A stretch of DNA of 43,276 nucleotides from Pseudomonadota bacterium (GTDB taxonomy: Bacteria > Pseudomonadota > Alphaproteobacteria > Micavibrionales > UBA2020). Under the pieces are notes generated by a model. It did no database searches, was not told the origin of the DNA, and was given only the letters and a program-made list of their open reading frames with translations. A program made the position numbers and the translations under genes. The DNA is taken from contig JAJZFS010000083.1 of the NCBI GenBank assembly GCA_021805245.1, positions 1 to 43,276 on the forward strand. Reading direction: 5' to 3'. This document shows positions 1 to 8,558 of this stretch, one piece after another. Within the stretch, counting starts at the first letter, position 1; the number at the start of each line of letters is the position of its first letter.

Positions 1-388
1 TCCGCACGCGGATCGAACGCCCGTTCTCAAGGTTCGTCACCCGTGCCAGACAGGGCAATTGCAACGTCCGGTGCGCGGCGGTCAGCAGGTTTTGGTTGAA
101 AATCTCTCCGTTGGCGGTGCGGTATTCGTTAAAGTTAGGCCCGTACCACGAGGCGATGCCGGTCTCGTCCAAATTGAAATCCTGATGCGGATAATACCAA
201 ACGCTGCCGACCCTGTAGGGGCTGCCAATTTTGTATGTTCCTTGCGAAACCTGCTGCCCTGGCCAGTTGACTTCCTTGGCCCAATGGGTCACCAGCTGCG
301 TTTCGGAACAGCCTGACAACAGCAATATTCCCGCCAACAACGGCACGACTTTTGCAAAGCGCCAAGAAGAGCTACTAAAAATTCTCAT
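1..388 (-). CDS. rlpA: RlpA-family septal ring lytic transglycosylase / rare lipoprotein A, 3' end cut by window edge
   Basis: Hand translation from ATG at 388(-): MRIFSSSSWRFAKVVPLLAGILLLSGCSE (lipobox LSGC) ... GIASWYGPNFNEYRTANGEIFNQNLLTAAHRTLQLPCLARVTNLENGRSIRVR, typical RlpA double-psi barrel motifs. Open to window start. Confidence 0.88.
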   Translation of the reverse strand, partial: MRIFSSSSWRFAKVVPLLAGILLLSGCSETQLVTHWAKEVNWPGQQVSQGTYKIGSPYRVGSVWYYPHQDFNLDETGIASWYGPNFNEYRTANGEIFNQNLLTAAHRTLQLPCLARVTNLENGRSIRVR

Positions 389-470
389 GCCGTTCAGACT
401 TTCCCTGTCGTTCATGTGATGCGTTTGTGCCGAGCATAAACCATATTTTGCCTTATTTCAGCAGTCGTTT

Positions 471-1475
471 TCAGCTTTTCAGCCTGTCCGCCAGAAGACC
501 GACTGCCGTCGCAAAATACGTCGAGTTATTCCACTGTAAGAGAATTCTGTAATTTGTGCCGACGACGTAGGTTTTATACCCCCTGCCGCCCGGCTGGACA
601 ACAGATAAAGTTTCATGCGGCGAAAACACACGCGGAATACGCAGCCCATGCCTGCGCCAAAATTTAAGTGACCTCTTAATATTCACCCCTATCAGATTAG
701 CATTAAAATTTTTTGACGGGAAGACACGAACCCCCCAAGGCTCGTTCATCCGCCAGCCATTGTCGGCGAGAAAAGCCGCCGTCGAGGCGAATACATCCGA
801 TTGGGTATGCCAAATATCGCGCTTTCCGTCTTGATTGTAGTCGCGCGCATATTTTCTGTAACTGCTGGGCATGAACTGGCATTGTCCCATCGCACCCGCC
901 CATGACCCCTTCATTTGCCGCAGGCTAATATTACCTTCATCGACAATATGTAATGCATCCAAGAGTTCCATACGGAAAAACGCCGGCCTGTCTGCTGCAT
1001 AGGCCAAAGTTGCAAGGGAACGGATCGTTTCGAAATGACCACTGTCTCTGCCATAGCTCGTCTCTGTGCCCCAAAGCGCCACGATATACTGCGACGGCAC
1101 GCCATAGGAACGCTCTATTTTTTTTAGCAGCCCATTATATTCCAGTATCTTATATCGCCCTTCTCTCAAACGGGATGAGGTAATGATCCGGCTTTTATAC
1201 CTTTGGAAACTGATCATGCCACCCTCCGGCTGCGCATGATCAAGCCTGATAACCCTGTCATCCAGCGTCAGCGTGTAAGGCAAGGCCCTCTCGACCAGTT
1301 TCAGGGAGATGCCGTCCTTCACGGCGTCGTTTCGTAGACCTTGCAGCCAGACGTCAAAACTTTCCGCCCGCGCCGGCACCGTAAGAGCCATACAAACAGC
1401 AAGAACGGATAGAACTGGCAGTCCTCTTGTCACCCACTGTCGGGCCATGTGCCTAAGCACCATCACCATGTACAC
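471..1475 (-). CDS. Lytic murein transglycosylase, MltB-like (true start may be 1448)
   Basis: Signal peptide, then YGVPSQYIVALWGTETSYGRDSG and GSWAGAMGQCQFMPSSY motifs of MltB-type SLT. Confidence 0.9.
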   Translation of the reverse strand: MYMVMVLRHMARQWVTRGLPVLSVLAVCMALTVPARAESFDVWLQGLRNDAVKDGISLKLVERALPYTLTLDDRVIRLDHAQPEGGMISFQRYKSRIITSSRLREGRYKILEYNGLLKKIERSYGVPSQYIVALWGTETSYGRDSGHFETIRSLATLAYAADRPAFFRMELLDALHIVDEGNISLRQMKGSWAGAMGQCQFMPSSYRKYARDYNQDGKRDIWHTQSDVFASTAAFLADNGWRMNEPWGVRVFPSKNFNANLIGVNIKRSLKFWRRHGLRIPRVFSPHETLSVVQPGGRGYKTYVVGTNYRILLQWNNSTYFATAVGLLADRLKS

Positions 1476-2034
1476 GGGCTTTCACGGCTGCTTCCACATA
1501 TTTTGCGGATTGCTCTGCGGCCTTTTCAGCCCTTTCTTTGGCGTCCTGAGCTTCTTTCGTCGTTTTCTCAACCCAGGCTTCCCACTTGGCGCGATCCGCC
1601 GCCACCGCCTTGGCAAGATCGGCACGCGCCTTGTCTGCGCGCTCTTGCGCTTCCTTTGCTTCCTGCGCCGTTTTATCGGCCCAGGCTTTCCACTTATTGG
1701 CTTCCTCCATGGACTTTCCGCCACCGGAATTCTGCTTGGCGGCGGTTTTGCCTGCGTCCGGTTTCTGCGCCGCACCAGAAGCGGCACCCGTCGACTGCTC
1801 CCGTTGTTGTTGCCGCTGCTGGGCGATCCACCGGTCATGTTCCGCACGCTTTTTCGGGTCGGAGAGAATCTTGTAGGAAATATTGATCTCCTGCATAACC
1901 GCCATGGCTTCAGGACTGTCTCCCGCCCTATCCGGATGATATTTCAGAGCCAAGGCCTTATAAGCTGCGGAGATCACCTCATCCGGTGCATCCTGTGTCA
2001 CTTTCAAAATGGCGTAGTGCGTTTTTATCGCCAT
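1453..2034 (-). CDS. J-domain (DnaJ-like) protein with Ala/Lys-rich coiled-coil tail
   Basis: YAILKVTQDAPDEVISAAYKALALKYHPDRAGD contains the HPD motif; C-terminal repeats of KAWADKTAQEAKEAQERADKA type. Confidence 0.88.
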   Translation of the reverse strand: MAIKTHYAILKVTQDAPDEVISAAYKALALKYHPDRAGDSPEAMAVMQEINISYKILSDPKKRAEHDRWIAQQRQQQREQSTGAASGAAQKPDAGKTAAKQNSGGGKSMEEANKWKAWADKTAQEAKEAQERADKARADLAKAVAADRAKWEAWVEKTTKEAQDAKERAEKAAEQSAKYVEAAVKARVHGDGA

Positions 2035-2036
2035 GC

Positions 2037-2441
2037 TCAGGCAACCTGCTGCGATCTCAAGAATTCCTGCGCATGATAGTTATCGATCACACGCTCCAAC
2101 TGATGGCGTACCGCAGGTTCCATGGCCGTGAACAAAGCCGCCGAAACGCCGCGGTGGGCGCAGCGGCGAATAACCGCCTCCTGCTCCAGGTACACCGTCT
2201 CATGCGGAAAGGGGAATGCAATCCGCATCCGGACCACCTCTTTGAGGTTCACGTAGTTTTCCGGCGTCGTATGAAATGAAATACCGCTCATGTCCCAGTC
2301 ATGAACAGGATATATGTTTTTACCGATCGCGATGCGTACACTCCTGCCATCGAGACGGACATGCTTGCGCTTGATGCCCACTTCTTCCGTTTCCGGCGGC
2401 TCTTCGCCGAAACCGAGAAATGATAGAACGTTATCCAGCAT
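2037..2441 (-). CDS. PilZ-domain-like protein
   Basis: RKHVRLDGRSVRIAIGKNIYPVHDWDMSGISFHT resembles PilZ (basic N-term and D-x-S-x-x-G). Confidence 0.7.
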   Translation of the reverse strand: MLDNVLSFLGFGEEPPETEEVGIKRKHVRLDGRSVRIAIGKNIYPVHDWDMSGISFHTTPENYVNLKEVVRMRIAFPFPHETVYLEQEAVIRRCAHRGVSAALFTAMEPAVRHQLERVIDNYHAQEFLRSQQVA

Positions 2442-2528
2442 GAAGGTCCCTCCACAATAATGCTCTCATGAAGGTACCATATAACCGCCCCCGAGTGAAA
2501 GGTCTAATACGTCCGCAAAAGCGGCCTT

Positions 2529-3329
2529 TTAGCCCCCCTCAGCACTGTAACGGGCAAGCCGCCCCGTGTGTACGACCATGCGGTGGGTGCGCATGAAAAA
2601 CAGCACCGCCAGCAGGATATAAACGATGGCAAGCCCGATGGCCCGCACCAGCAGGTCCGGTGCCATGGCGTGCCCGCGGGCAATGGTGCGAATGCCTTCA
2701 AACACGTAGGATGGCGGCAGGATATAGGCAACGGACCGCATCCAGTGCGGCAGCACGGAGAGCGGATAGAAGACCCCCGCAAATGGCGACAGAACGGCGG
2801 GCATAGGCCAGACCAGCCACTCCGCCGCAGGGCCAAAACGCAGCATGATACTCGTGGCGAAAACTCCGAGCGCAATACCAACCATAAACAGGACCAACAG
2901 AAACGGAAACGCCATAATCCCATACGAGAAGACGGACAGCCCGAAAATCAGCGTCGCCAGCCCCAGCATGATGGCGAGACCAATGGTGCTGGTGGCGATG
3001 CTGCTGAGCACCAGACCGCTGACATACTCGCCGATGGTGATGGGCGAGGCAAAGACGTTAAGAAAGTTCCGCGCCCAGCAATCCTCCATGAAAGCCATGG
3101 CGACGCCCATCATGACGCGGTTCATGAAGCCCCATAACAGAACGGCACCGAGAATGGCCGGCACGAAGTTATAGGAATGTCCCACCATGCTATTGAGATA
3201 GCGCGTCATGAAACCCCAAAGTATGATGTCCAGCACGACCCAGATGAAAAGCGTCAGAAACCGCGGGAAATTTCCGCGCATCAAATAGAACTGACGCAGG
3301 AAAACGGCGAAGATGCGACGCGGGTTCAT
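2529..3329 (-). CDS. ABC-2 type transporter permease
   Basis: 266 aa, multiple TM helices, PxxxPLSVLPHWM and YILPPSYVFEGIR motifs; adjacent to ATPase. Confidence 0.88.
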   Translation of the reverse strand: MNPRRIFAVFLRQFYLMRGNFPRFLTLFIWVVLDIILWGFMTRYLNSMVGHSYNFVPAILGAVLLWGFMNRVMMGVAMAFMEDCWARNFLNVFASPITIGEYVSGLVLSSIATSTIGLAIMLGLATLIFGLSVFSYGIMAFPFLLVLFMVGIALGVFATSIMLRFGPAAEWLVWPMPAVLSPFAGVFYPLSVLPHWMRSVAYILPPSYVFEGIRTIARGHAMAPDLLVRAIGLAIVYILLAVLFFMRTHRMVVHTGRLARYSAEGG

Positions 3330-3330
3330 G

Positions 3331-4104
3331 TCAGATCTCCCCCAAAGTCAGCGGCTCGCGCGCGACAGCTATAAACAGGTCGTCCAGCGTCGCCTTGCCA
3401 TGCCGGGCCGGCAGCGTGCGCGGATCGCCTTCCAGCAGGATTTTGCCGTGCGACATGAAAAGCACGCGGTCGCACACGGCCTCGACTTCATACATATTGT
3501 GCGAGGTCCACAGAACGCCGCTCTCGTTTTCCGCCGCGAAAGCTCGGATCTTGTCGCGTATCTCCCGCGCGGCGGACGGATCGAGCGATGCCGTCGGCTC
3601 GTCGAGCAGCAAAAGCCTCGGGCTGTTCAGCATCGCCTTGGCAAGATTGACGCGCATCTGCTCGCCCGATGAAAGTGCACCGCACCTCTGGTGGCGAAAC
3701 GGCGCAAGCTCGAACGCGTCGACGAGTTCCTCGATGCGCTGCGGCAAATTTTGCACATCATACATCAGGCCGAACACGCGCAGATTTTCCATGACGGTCA
3801 TATTGCCGGGCAGCGCCGCATAAACGGCGGCAAAATTGGTGCGCGCCAATGCGTCGCTTCGTGAAACGGAAATATCTATGCCGTCGATCTCTATCGTGCC
3901 GCCGCCGGGAGAAAGAACGCCGAGGATCATGCTGATCGTCGTGGTTTTCCCCGCGCCGTTGGGCCCGAGCAGGCCGACGACTTCATGCGCGCCGACCTGA
4001 AAAGACACGCCGTCGACGGCTGTCTTCCCCTCGTAGCTTTTACGCAGGCTGGAAACCGAAAGAACCATAGAAAAAACGTACTTCCTGAACGGGTGAACAC
4101 GCAA
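3331..4104 (-). CDS. ABC transporter ATP-binding protein
   Basis: Walker A GPNGAGKTT, signature ALSSGEQMRVNLAKAM, Walker B LLLLDEPTASLD. Confidence 0.95.
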   Translation of the reverse strand: MRVHPFRKYVFSMVLSVSSLRKSYEGKTAVDGVSFQVGAHEVVGLLGPNGAGKTTTISMILGVLSPGGGTIEIDGIDISVSRSDALARTNFAAVYAALPGNMTVMENLRVFGLMYDVQNLPQRIEELVDAFELAPFRHQRCGALSSGEQMRVNLAKAMLNSPRLLLLDEPTASLDPSAAREIRDKIRAFAAENESGVLWTSHNMYEVEAVCDRVLFMSHGKILLEGDPRTLPARHGKATLDDLFIAVAREPLTLGEI

Positions 4105-4162
4105 TGCCCACAGTCTAGCGAAACCGCCTTTGAAGTCAAACGTCTTGGATAGAAGTTTGCGG

Positions 4163-5149
4163 CTAAACTGTCGGTTTTCCGCCCTGCACGCTCTGCTTCA
4201 TGGTTCCCGCCGCCGCTGCAGGTACAGGCACTTTCTCGGGCGTCACGCTCTTTCTCGCATCGGCGGCGCTAAAAATAGCTGCAAGCTTATCAGCAGGAAT
4301 AACGGCAAACCCGCTGGAATGATCGTCCGCTTTTTTACGTCCGGTGAGCCAGCGCCAGCACGCGCTTAACTTCGTTTCCGTCTTGGCCGCCTTCGCTCCG
4401 CCGCTCCACTCGTGTCCGGGCTGGATAGCATGCGCAAGCCCTTTGCTGCCGATGGGCAGGCAGATTTCATGCTCCGGTACGGGGTGGTCGCCATCTTTGA
4501 AACCGCTCACCATACTGCATAAGTCACCAAAACCATTGAATCCATTATATGCAGACTGCACAGCCCTCTCATAGTATTGCTCAAAGAACACCCGCTGACG
4601 GGGCTCAAAACCCCAAAGCTGGTTCTCTATACTGGCCCCTCCCTCAAAAGCGCTCCCAATCATGAGGCCATGTCGACCGAGCATTTTCTGAACCTCTTTC
4701 GATTCAATATCCAGATGCGCGTGATCAAGATCGGCAAAAAAGGATTGATCAAAATTACCCTGAAGAGAAATCAGTATCTTCGCCGCATCGACCTGCAGCC
4801 AGATTTTCCCCGACCATGCCACCCGCCAGTTTTCATTGGTTTCGCCTTCATTATAAAGCTTTTCGTTATTATAAGCGGGGATTGTGCGCAAATCCTTGAT
4901 ATGGACGTTCGGGCGGTCTATCTCCGTAACCGCTTTGAGATACGCCATCTGTTTTTCCGTGAGGCGTTTTGAATCCACCCAGAGATCGATTTCTGCCTGG
5001 GGATGGCGTTTCCCCGCCGCGCGCACATTCTCGATATATTCTTCAGGCAGCGGCTTGCGGATCGAACCGTCTTCAGGGTCTGGCTTGGCCGGAAGATCAA
5101 GGTTCAGCCATAAAAAATTCAAAACCTGCGATTTTTCCACCTTCGGCAT
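4163..5149 (-). CDS. Uncharacterised protein, paralogue A; possible GT-A/DXD glycosyltransferase-like fold
   Basis: 328 aa; W-x-N and DLWVDS motifs near N-term, VDAAKILISLQGNFDQSFFADLDHAHLDIE with D-L-D; strong similarity to the neighbouring ORF 5159..6091. Confidence 0.6.
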   Translation of the reverse strand: MPKVEKSQVLNFLWLNLDLPAKPDPEDGSIRKPLPEEYIENVRAAGKRHPQAEIDLWVDSKRLTEKQMAYLKAVTEIDRPNVHIKDLRTIPAYNNEKLYNEGETNENWRVAWSGKIWLQVDAAKILISLQGNFDQSFFADLDHAHLDIESKEVQKMLGRHGLMIGSAFEGGASIENQLWGFEPRQRVFFEQYYERAVQSAYNGFNGFGDLCSMVSGFKDGDHPVPEHEICLPIGSKGLAHAIQPGHEWSGGAKAAKTETKLSACWRWLTGRKKADDHSSGFAVIPADKLAAIFSAADARKSVTPEKVPVPAAAAGTMKQSVQGGKPTV

Positions 5150-5158
5150 CAGATTCCC

Positions 5159-6091
5159 CTACGGCTTCCGCTGCAATGGTTTTGCGACCGCGACTTTCTG
5201 CGCAGCAGATATTTGCCCTTTTATCACGCTTGTTCCGGCTTTGGCCGCCGCGCCGAAAACAGCTTCCAGCACAGCGGGGGGAATAACCGCCGGCTTTGTG
5301 CCAGCCCCGCCACTCCATTCATGCCCCGGCTGCACGGCATGTGCGAGTCCTTTACTGCCGATCGGCATGCAGATTTCAGACAAAGGCACGCGCACGCTTT
5401 TCTTACCGCCCCACCATGCTTTTTTCTTTTCTTTAAAGCTACCGGCCATATTCCACAAATCGAGAAAACCATTTTCGCCCTGATACGCGGACTTCAAGGC
5501 CGTCTTATAATATTTTTGAAAAAACGGGCGCTGACGGCGATCGAACCCCCAAAGCTGGTTTTCTATGCTGACAGAATGCTCACTGCTGCTACCGATCAGA
5601 AGGCCGTGCTTCCCGATCATCTTTTGAACCTTGTCGGATTCGATATCCAAATGCGCATGATCGAGATCGGCGAAAAAGGCCTGATCGAAATCGCCCTGAA
5701 GGGAAATCAGAATCTTCGCCGCATCGACCTGCAGCCAGATTTTACCCGACCACCCGCTCCGCCAATGTTCGTTGGTCTCGCCCTGATTATAAAGTTTCTC
5801 GCTGTCATAGGCGGGAATGGTGCGCAGGTCCTTGACGTGGACGTTCGGCAAATGCATCTCGGTGATGGCTTTGAGATAGGCCATCTGTTTTTCCGTCAGC
5901 CGTTTCGAATCCACCCAGAGATCGACTTCGGCATTGGGATGCCGCTTGCCTGCCGCGCGCACATTTCCGATATATTCTTCCGGTAGCGGCTTGCGGATCG
6001 AACCATCCTCCGGGTCGGGCTTCGCCGGAAGGTCGAGATTCAGCCATAAAAAATTCAAAACCTGCGATTTTTGCACTTGAGACTGTGCCAT
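5159..6091 (-). CDS. Uncharacterised protein, paralogue B (tandem duplicate of 4163..5149)
   Basis: 310 aa; near-identical N-terminal ~230 aa to the adjacent ORF (KSQVLNFLWLNLDLPAKPDPEDGSIRKPLPEEYI...), divergent C-terminal tail. Confidence 0.65.
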   Translation of the reverse strand: MAQSQVQKSQVLNFLWLNLDLPAKPDPEDGSIRKPLPEEYIGNVRAAGKRHPNAEVDLWVDSKRLTEKQMAYLKAITEMHLPNVHVKDLRTIPAYDSEKLYNQGETNEHWRSGWSGKIWLQVDAAKILISLQGDFDQAFFADLDHAHLDIESDKVQKMIGKHGLLIGSSSEHSVSIENQLWGFDRRQRPFFQKYYKTALKSAYQGENGFLDLWNMAGSFKEKKKAWWGGKKSVRVPLSEICMPIGSKGLAHAVQPGHEWSGGAGTKPAVIPPAVLEAVFGAAAKAGTSVIKGQISAAQKVAVAKPLQRKP

Positions 6092-6259
6092 TGAAGACCG
6101 CCATGTGGATGTTGATATAGTAACAGTTCAATATTATTATACATATTTCTTAAAAAGACGTCAATAATTACAGAAATATTATTTTTCCATATAATTTATT
6201 GCCTTTATTTCCATGCCAGTGTATAGTCAACGTTATAGAAAATATATCAAGGGTCAGCC

Positions 6260-6949
6260 ATGATAGCAAAAGCCTTTAACAGAGCCGGCGCAAAACCGGA
6301 GGGATCCAGCGGTACAGACCTCCTCGAAGCCATTTTGCAAGAGAGGCCGGATCTCAAAGACCAAAACGCCTATTTCCCCTCACAAGGCCAAAAAGGTTAT
6401 ACGATTATCATAGGCGATGAAGTCTTCAAAGGCCCCCGGCAGATTAGCGGCGAATGCCGCGATGATTTTGAGACCGAATGCAACGTCCTGAAGCAACTTG
6501 AAAACAGCGGCCTGCCCATACCGAAACTCACCACGATCGGCAAAGAACATTTTTTCCTCGGCATGACCAAGGTTCCCGGCGAACAGATGGGGCACGACCT
6601 GACGATGGATCAACAGCGCACGCTGGCAAAAGAGCTGATAGATTTTGTCGTCGGCATGGCCAAAGCCCTGCCCATGAAGGATGGCAAATTCGCCACGCAC
6701 GACGATCTCTGGTATGCAAACATCCTGGTCGATCCGGACACGAAACATCTCACGGGCGTCATCGACTTCGGCAAGGTCAAATATATCACCGCCAAAGAAT
6801 GGAAGCCGATGTTCGACTTTAGCGGAACGCCTTTCGAAAAACTTATGCAGGATGAATTCGACCGCCGCAAAAGCGAACTGCCCAGCGCCGCCGCATCCGC
6901 GCCTGCCAAAACGGGTTTTGCGCGGCTCTTTTCATGGGGCAACCGATAG
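6260..6949 (+). CDS. Aminoglycoside phosphotransferase/kinase-fold protein
   Basis: HDDLWYANILVDPDTKHLTGVIDFG matches the HxDxxxxNhLvd...GvIDfg catalytic/metal motifs of APH-like kinases. Confidence 0.75.
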   Translation: MIAKAFNRAGAKPEGSSGTDLLEAILQERPDLKDQNAYFPSQGQKGYTIIIGDEVFKGPRQISGECRDDFETECNVLKQLENSGLPIPKLTTIGKEHFFLGMTKVPGEQMGHDLTMDQQRTLAKELIDFVVGMAKALPMKDGKFATHDDLWYANILVDPDTKHLTGVIDFGKVKYITAKEWKPMFDFSGTPFEKLMQDEFDRRKSELPSAAASAPAKTGFARLFSWGNR

Positions 6950-6955
6950 CGCGCC

Positions 6956-8311
6956 CTATCTTCCGATCAAATCCCTGAACCAGTAAAAACTGTCCTTGGG
7001 CGTACGCTTTAGGCCGTCATTGTAAGCAACATACACCAGACCGAAGCGCGGCCCATAGCCCTCGCCCCACTCGAAATTGTCCAGAAATGACCATGCAAAA
7101 TAGCCTTCCAACGGCACGCCGTCCTGCCGCGCGCGAAAGGCCGCCTCGAGATATGCGGCATAATAATCGATCCGCCTATGGTCATGGATTTTACCGCCCC
7201 CGTCCGGCATGTCATTAAATGCGCCGCCACCTTCGGTGATAATGATGCGCTTGGGGTTGTAACGTTCTTTCAGGTCGATCAGCGCATCATAAAGCCCTTG
7301 GGGTACGATGGGCCAGCCGAGATCCGTTGTGCCAATCGGGTCTATTTTTCCGGCATTGTGCGCGAACGTCAGCCGCGCAGGGATATCTTCTTCGACAGCT
7401 ACGGCATAATCGGGGCAATAATGATTGACCCCGAGAAAGTCTCCGGGCGCATGGCACAGTTCAAGGTCGCCTTCCCTGATATAAGGCGCGACGAAATCGC
7501 GGATATTGGCAGGATATTCCCCTTTGAATGCCGGCCCGAAAAATCCGTCCGACCAGACGGACATCATCAATGCCGCCGCAGCGGCATTCTCGCGTTTGCC
7601 GTCCAGCGGATAGATCGGGAAGTGCGTGTAGGTGGAAGCGACGTTCGCCTCCGGAAAAGCCGCCTTGATCTGCCGGTAACTGCGGCCATGCACCATGTTG
7701 AGATGGTGCATCGTTGCGTACATGGCTGCCGCGCTTTTCAGCCCCGGCGCGTGGATGCCTTCATAATGGCCGACATACGCGACGACGGCAGGCTCGTTCA
7801 AAATAATGAAATTCGGAATATCGCTCCCAAGATGTTGCAGCACAACGCCGGCATACTCTTCAAACCAGTCCAGAACCGCGCGATTGGGCCAGCCGCCCTT
7901 TCCCTGCAAAGCCAACGGCAAATCCCAATGATAAAGCGTGACATAGGGCGTAATGCCTTTCTCTCGCAGCTCACCCAGCAGCCGTTTGTAAAAATCCACG
8001 CCCCGCATGTTGACCGCGCCGGTACCGTCGGGCAAAAGCCGCGGCCAGCTGAGCGAACAGCGGTAAGCTTTCACCCCCAGCTCCGCCAGCAGCGCAACGT
8101 CTTCGCGGATGCGGTGATAATGGTCGCAGGCCGTATCGCCCGTGTCGCCGTTTTTGACCGTTCCGGGCAGGCGCACAAAATCATCCCAGATGCTCGCCTT
8201 TTTGCCGTCGGCGAAGGCGGCGCCCTCGACCTGATAAGCGGACGTTGCCGTGCCCCAGACGAATCCTTCCGGCAGCTGCTTTACCAAAGATTTTATATCA
8301 TCTACCGCCAT
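6956..8311 (-). CDS. Beta-glucosidase, glycoside hydrolase family 1
   Basis: FVWGTATSAYQVEGA, LYHWDLPLALQ, ILNEP, ITEGGGAFND, GYFAWSFLDNFEWGEGY: GH1 hallmarks including both catalytic glutamates. Confidence 0.96.
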   Translation of the reverse strand: MAVDDIKSLVKQLPEGFVWGTATSAYQVEGAAFADGKKASIWDDFVRLPGTVKNGDTGDTACDHYHRIREDVALLAELGVKAYRCSLSWPRLLPDGTGAVNMRGVDFYKRLLGELREKGITPYVTLYHWDLPLALQGKGGWPNRAVLDWFEEYAGVVLQHLGSDIPNFIILNEPAVVAYVGHYEGIHAPGLKSAAAMYATMHHLNMVHGRSYRQIKAAFPEANVASTYTHFPIYPLDGKRENAAAAALMMSVWSDGFFGPAFKGEYPANIRDFVAPYIREGDLELCHAPGDFLGVNHYCPDYAVAVEEDIPARLTFAHNAGKIDPIGTTDLGWPIVPQGLYDALIDLKERYNPKRIIITEGGGAFNDMPDGGGKIHDHRRIDYYAAYLEAAFRARQDGVPLEGYFAWSFLDNFEWGEGYGPRFGLVYVAYNDGLKRTPKDSFYWFRDLIGR

Positions 8312-8558
8312 GTATCTTTTCTGCGCCCCTTGAGACCAAGCGCAGAATACACATAAAAACTCATAAAAACAAATAGTTAAGTGAATAACTGGAAAAGTGC
8401 AGTATTTAAAAGTCTCTCAGGCATTCTTTTTACAGAATTTACCTTGACAGAATCAATAATCTTAGTGTTTTATGTGAGCATAAATTTAATACTTATGTTA
8501 ATACATAACCGCACCCAGTATAGGTTCAGCCTATTTAAACCCTGCCACGGAGAAAGCC

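Noticed and set aside
1309-2076. 255-aa plus-strand ORF
   Set aside because: Antisense to the J-domain gene and mltB start; the minus-strand products have clear domains.
4163-6091. Tandem paralogues as a duplication or assembly artefact
   Set aside because: The copies differ by many substitutions and have unrelated C-terminal tails, so they are genuine diverged paralogues.
7178-8356. 392-aa plus-strand ORF
   Set aside because: Antisense shadow of the GH1 gene in a GC-rich genome; no recognisable domain.
8444-8456. TTGACAGAATCAA as an FNR-type box upstream of 8559
   Set aside because: Half-sites are TTGA-N5-TCAA; FNR requires N6. It may just be a -35-like TTGACA.
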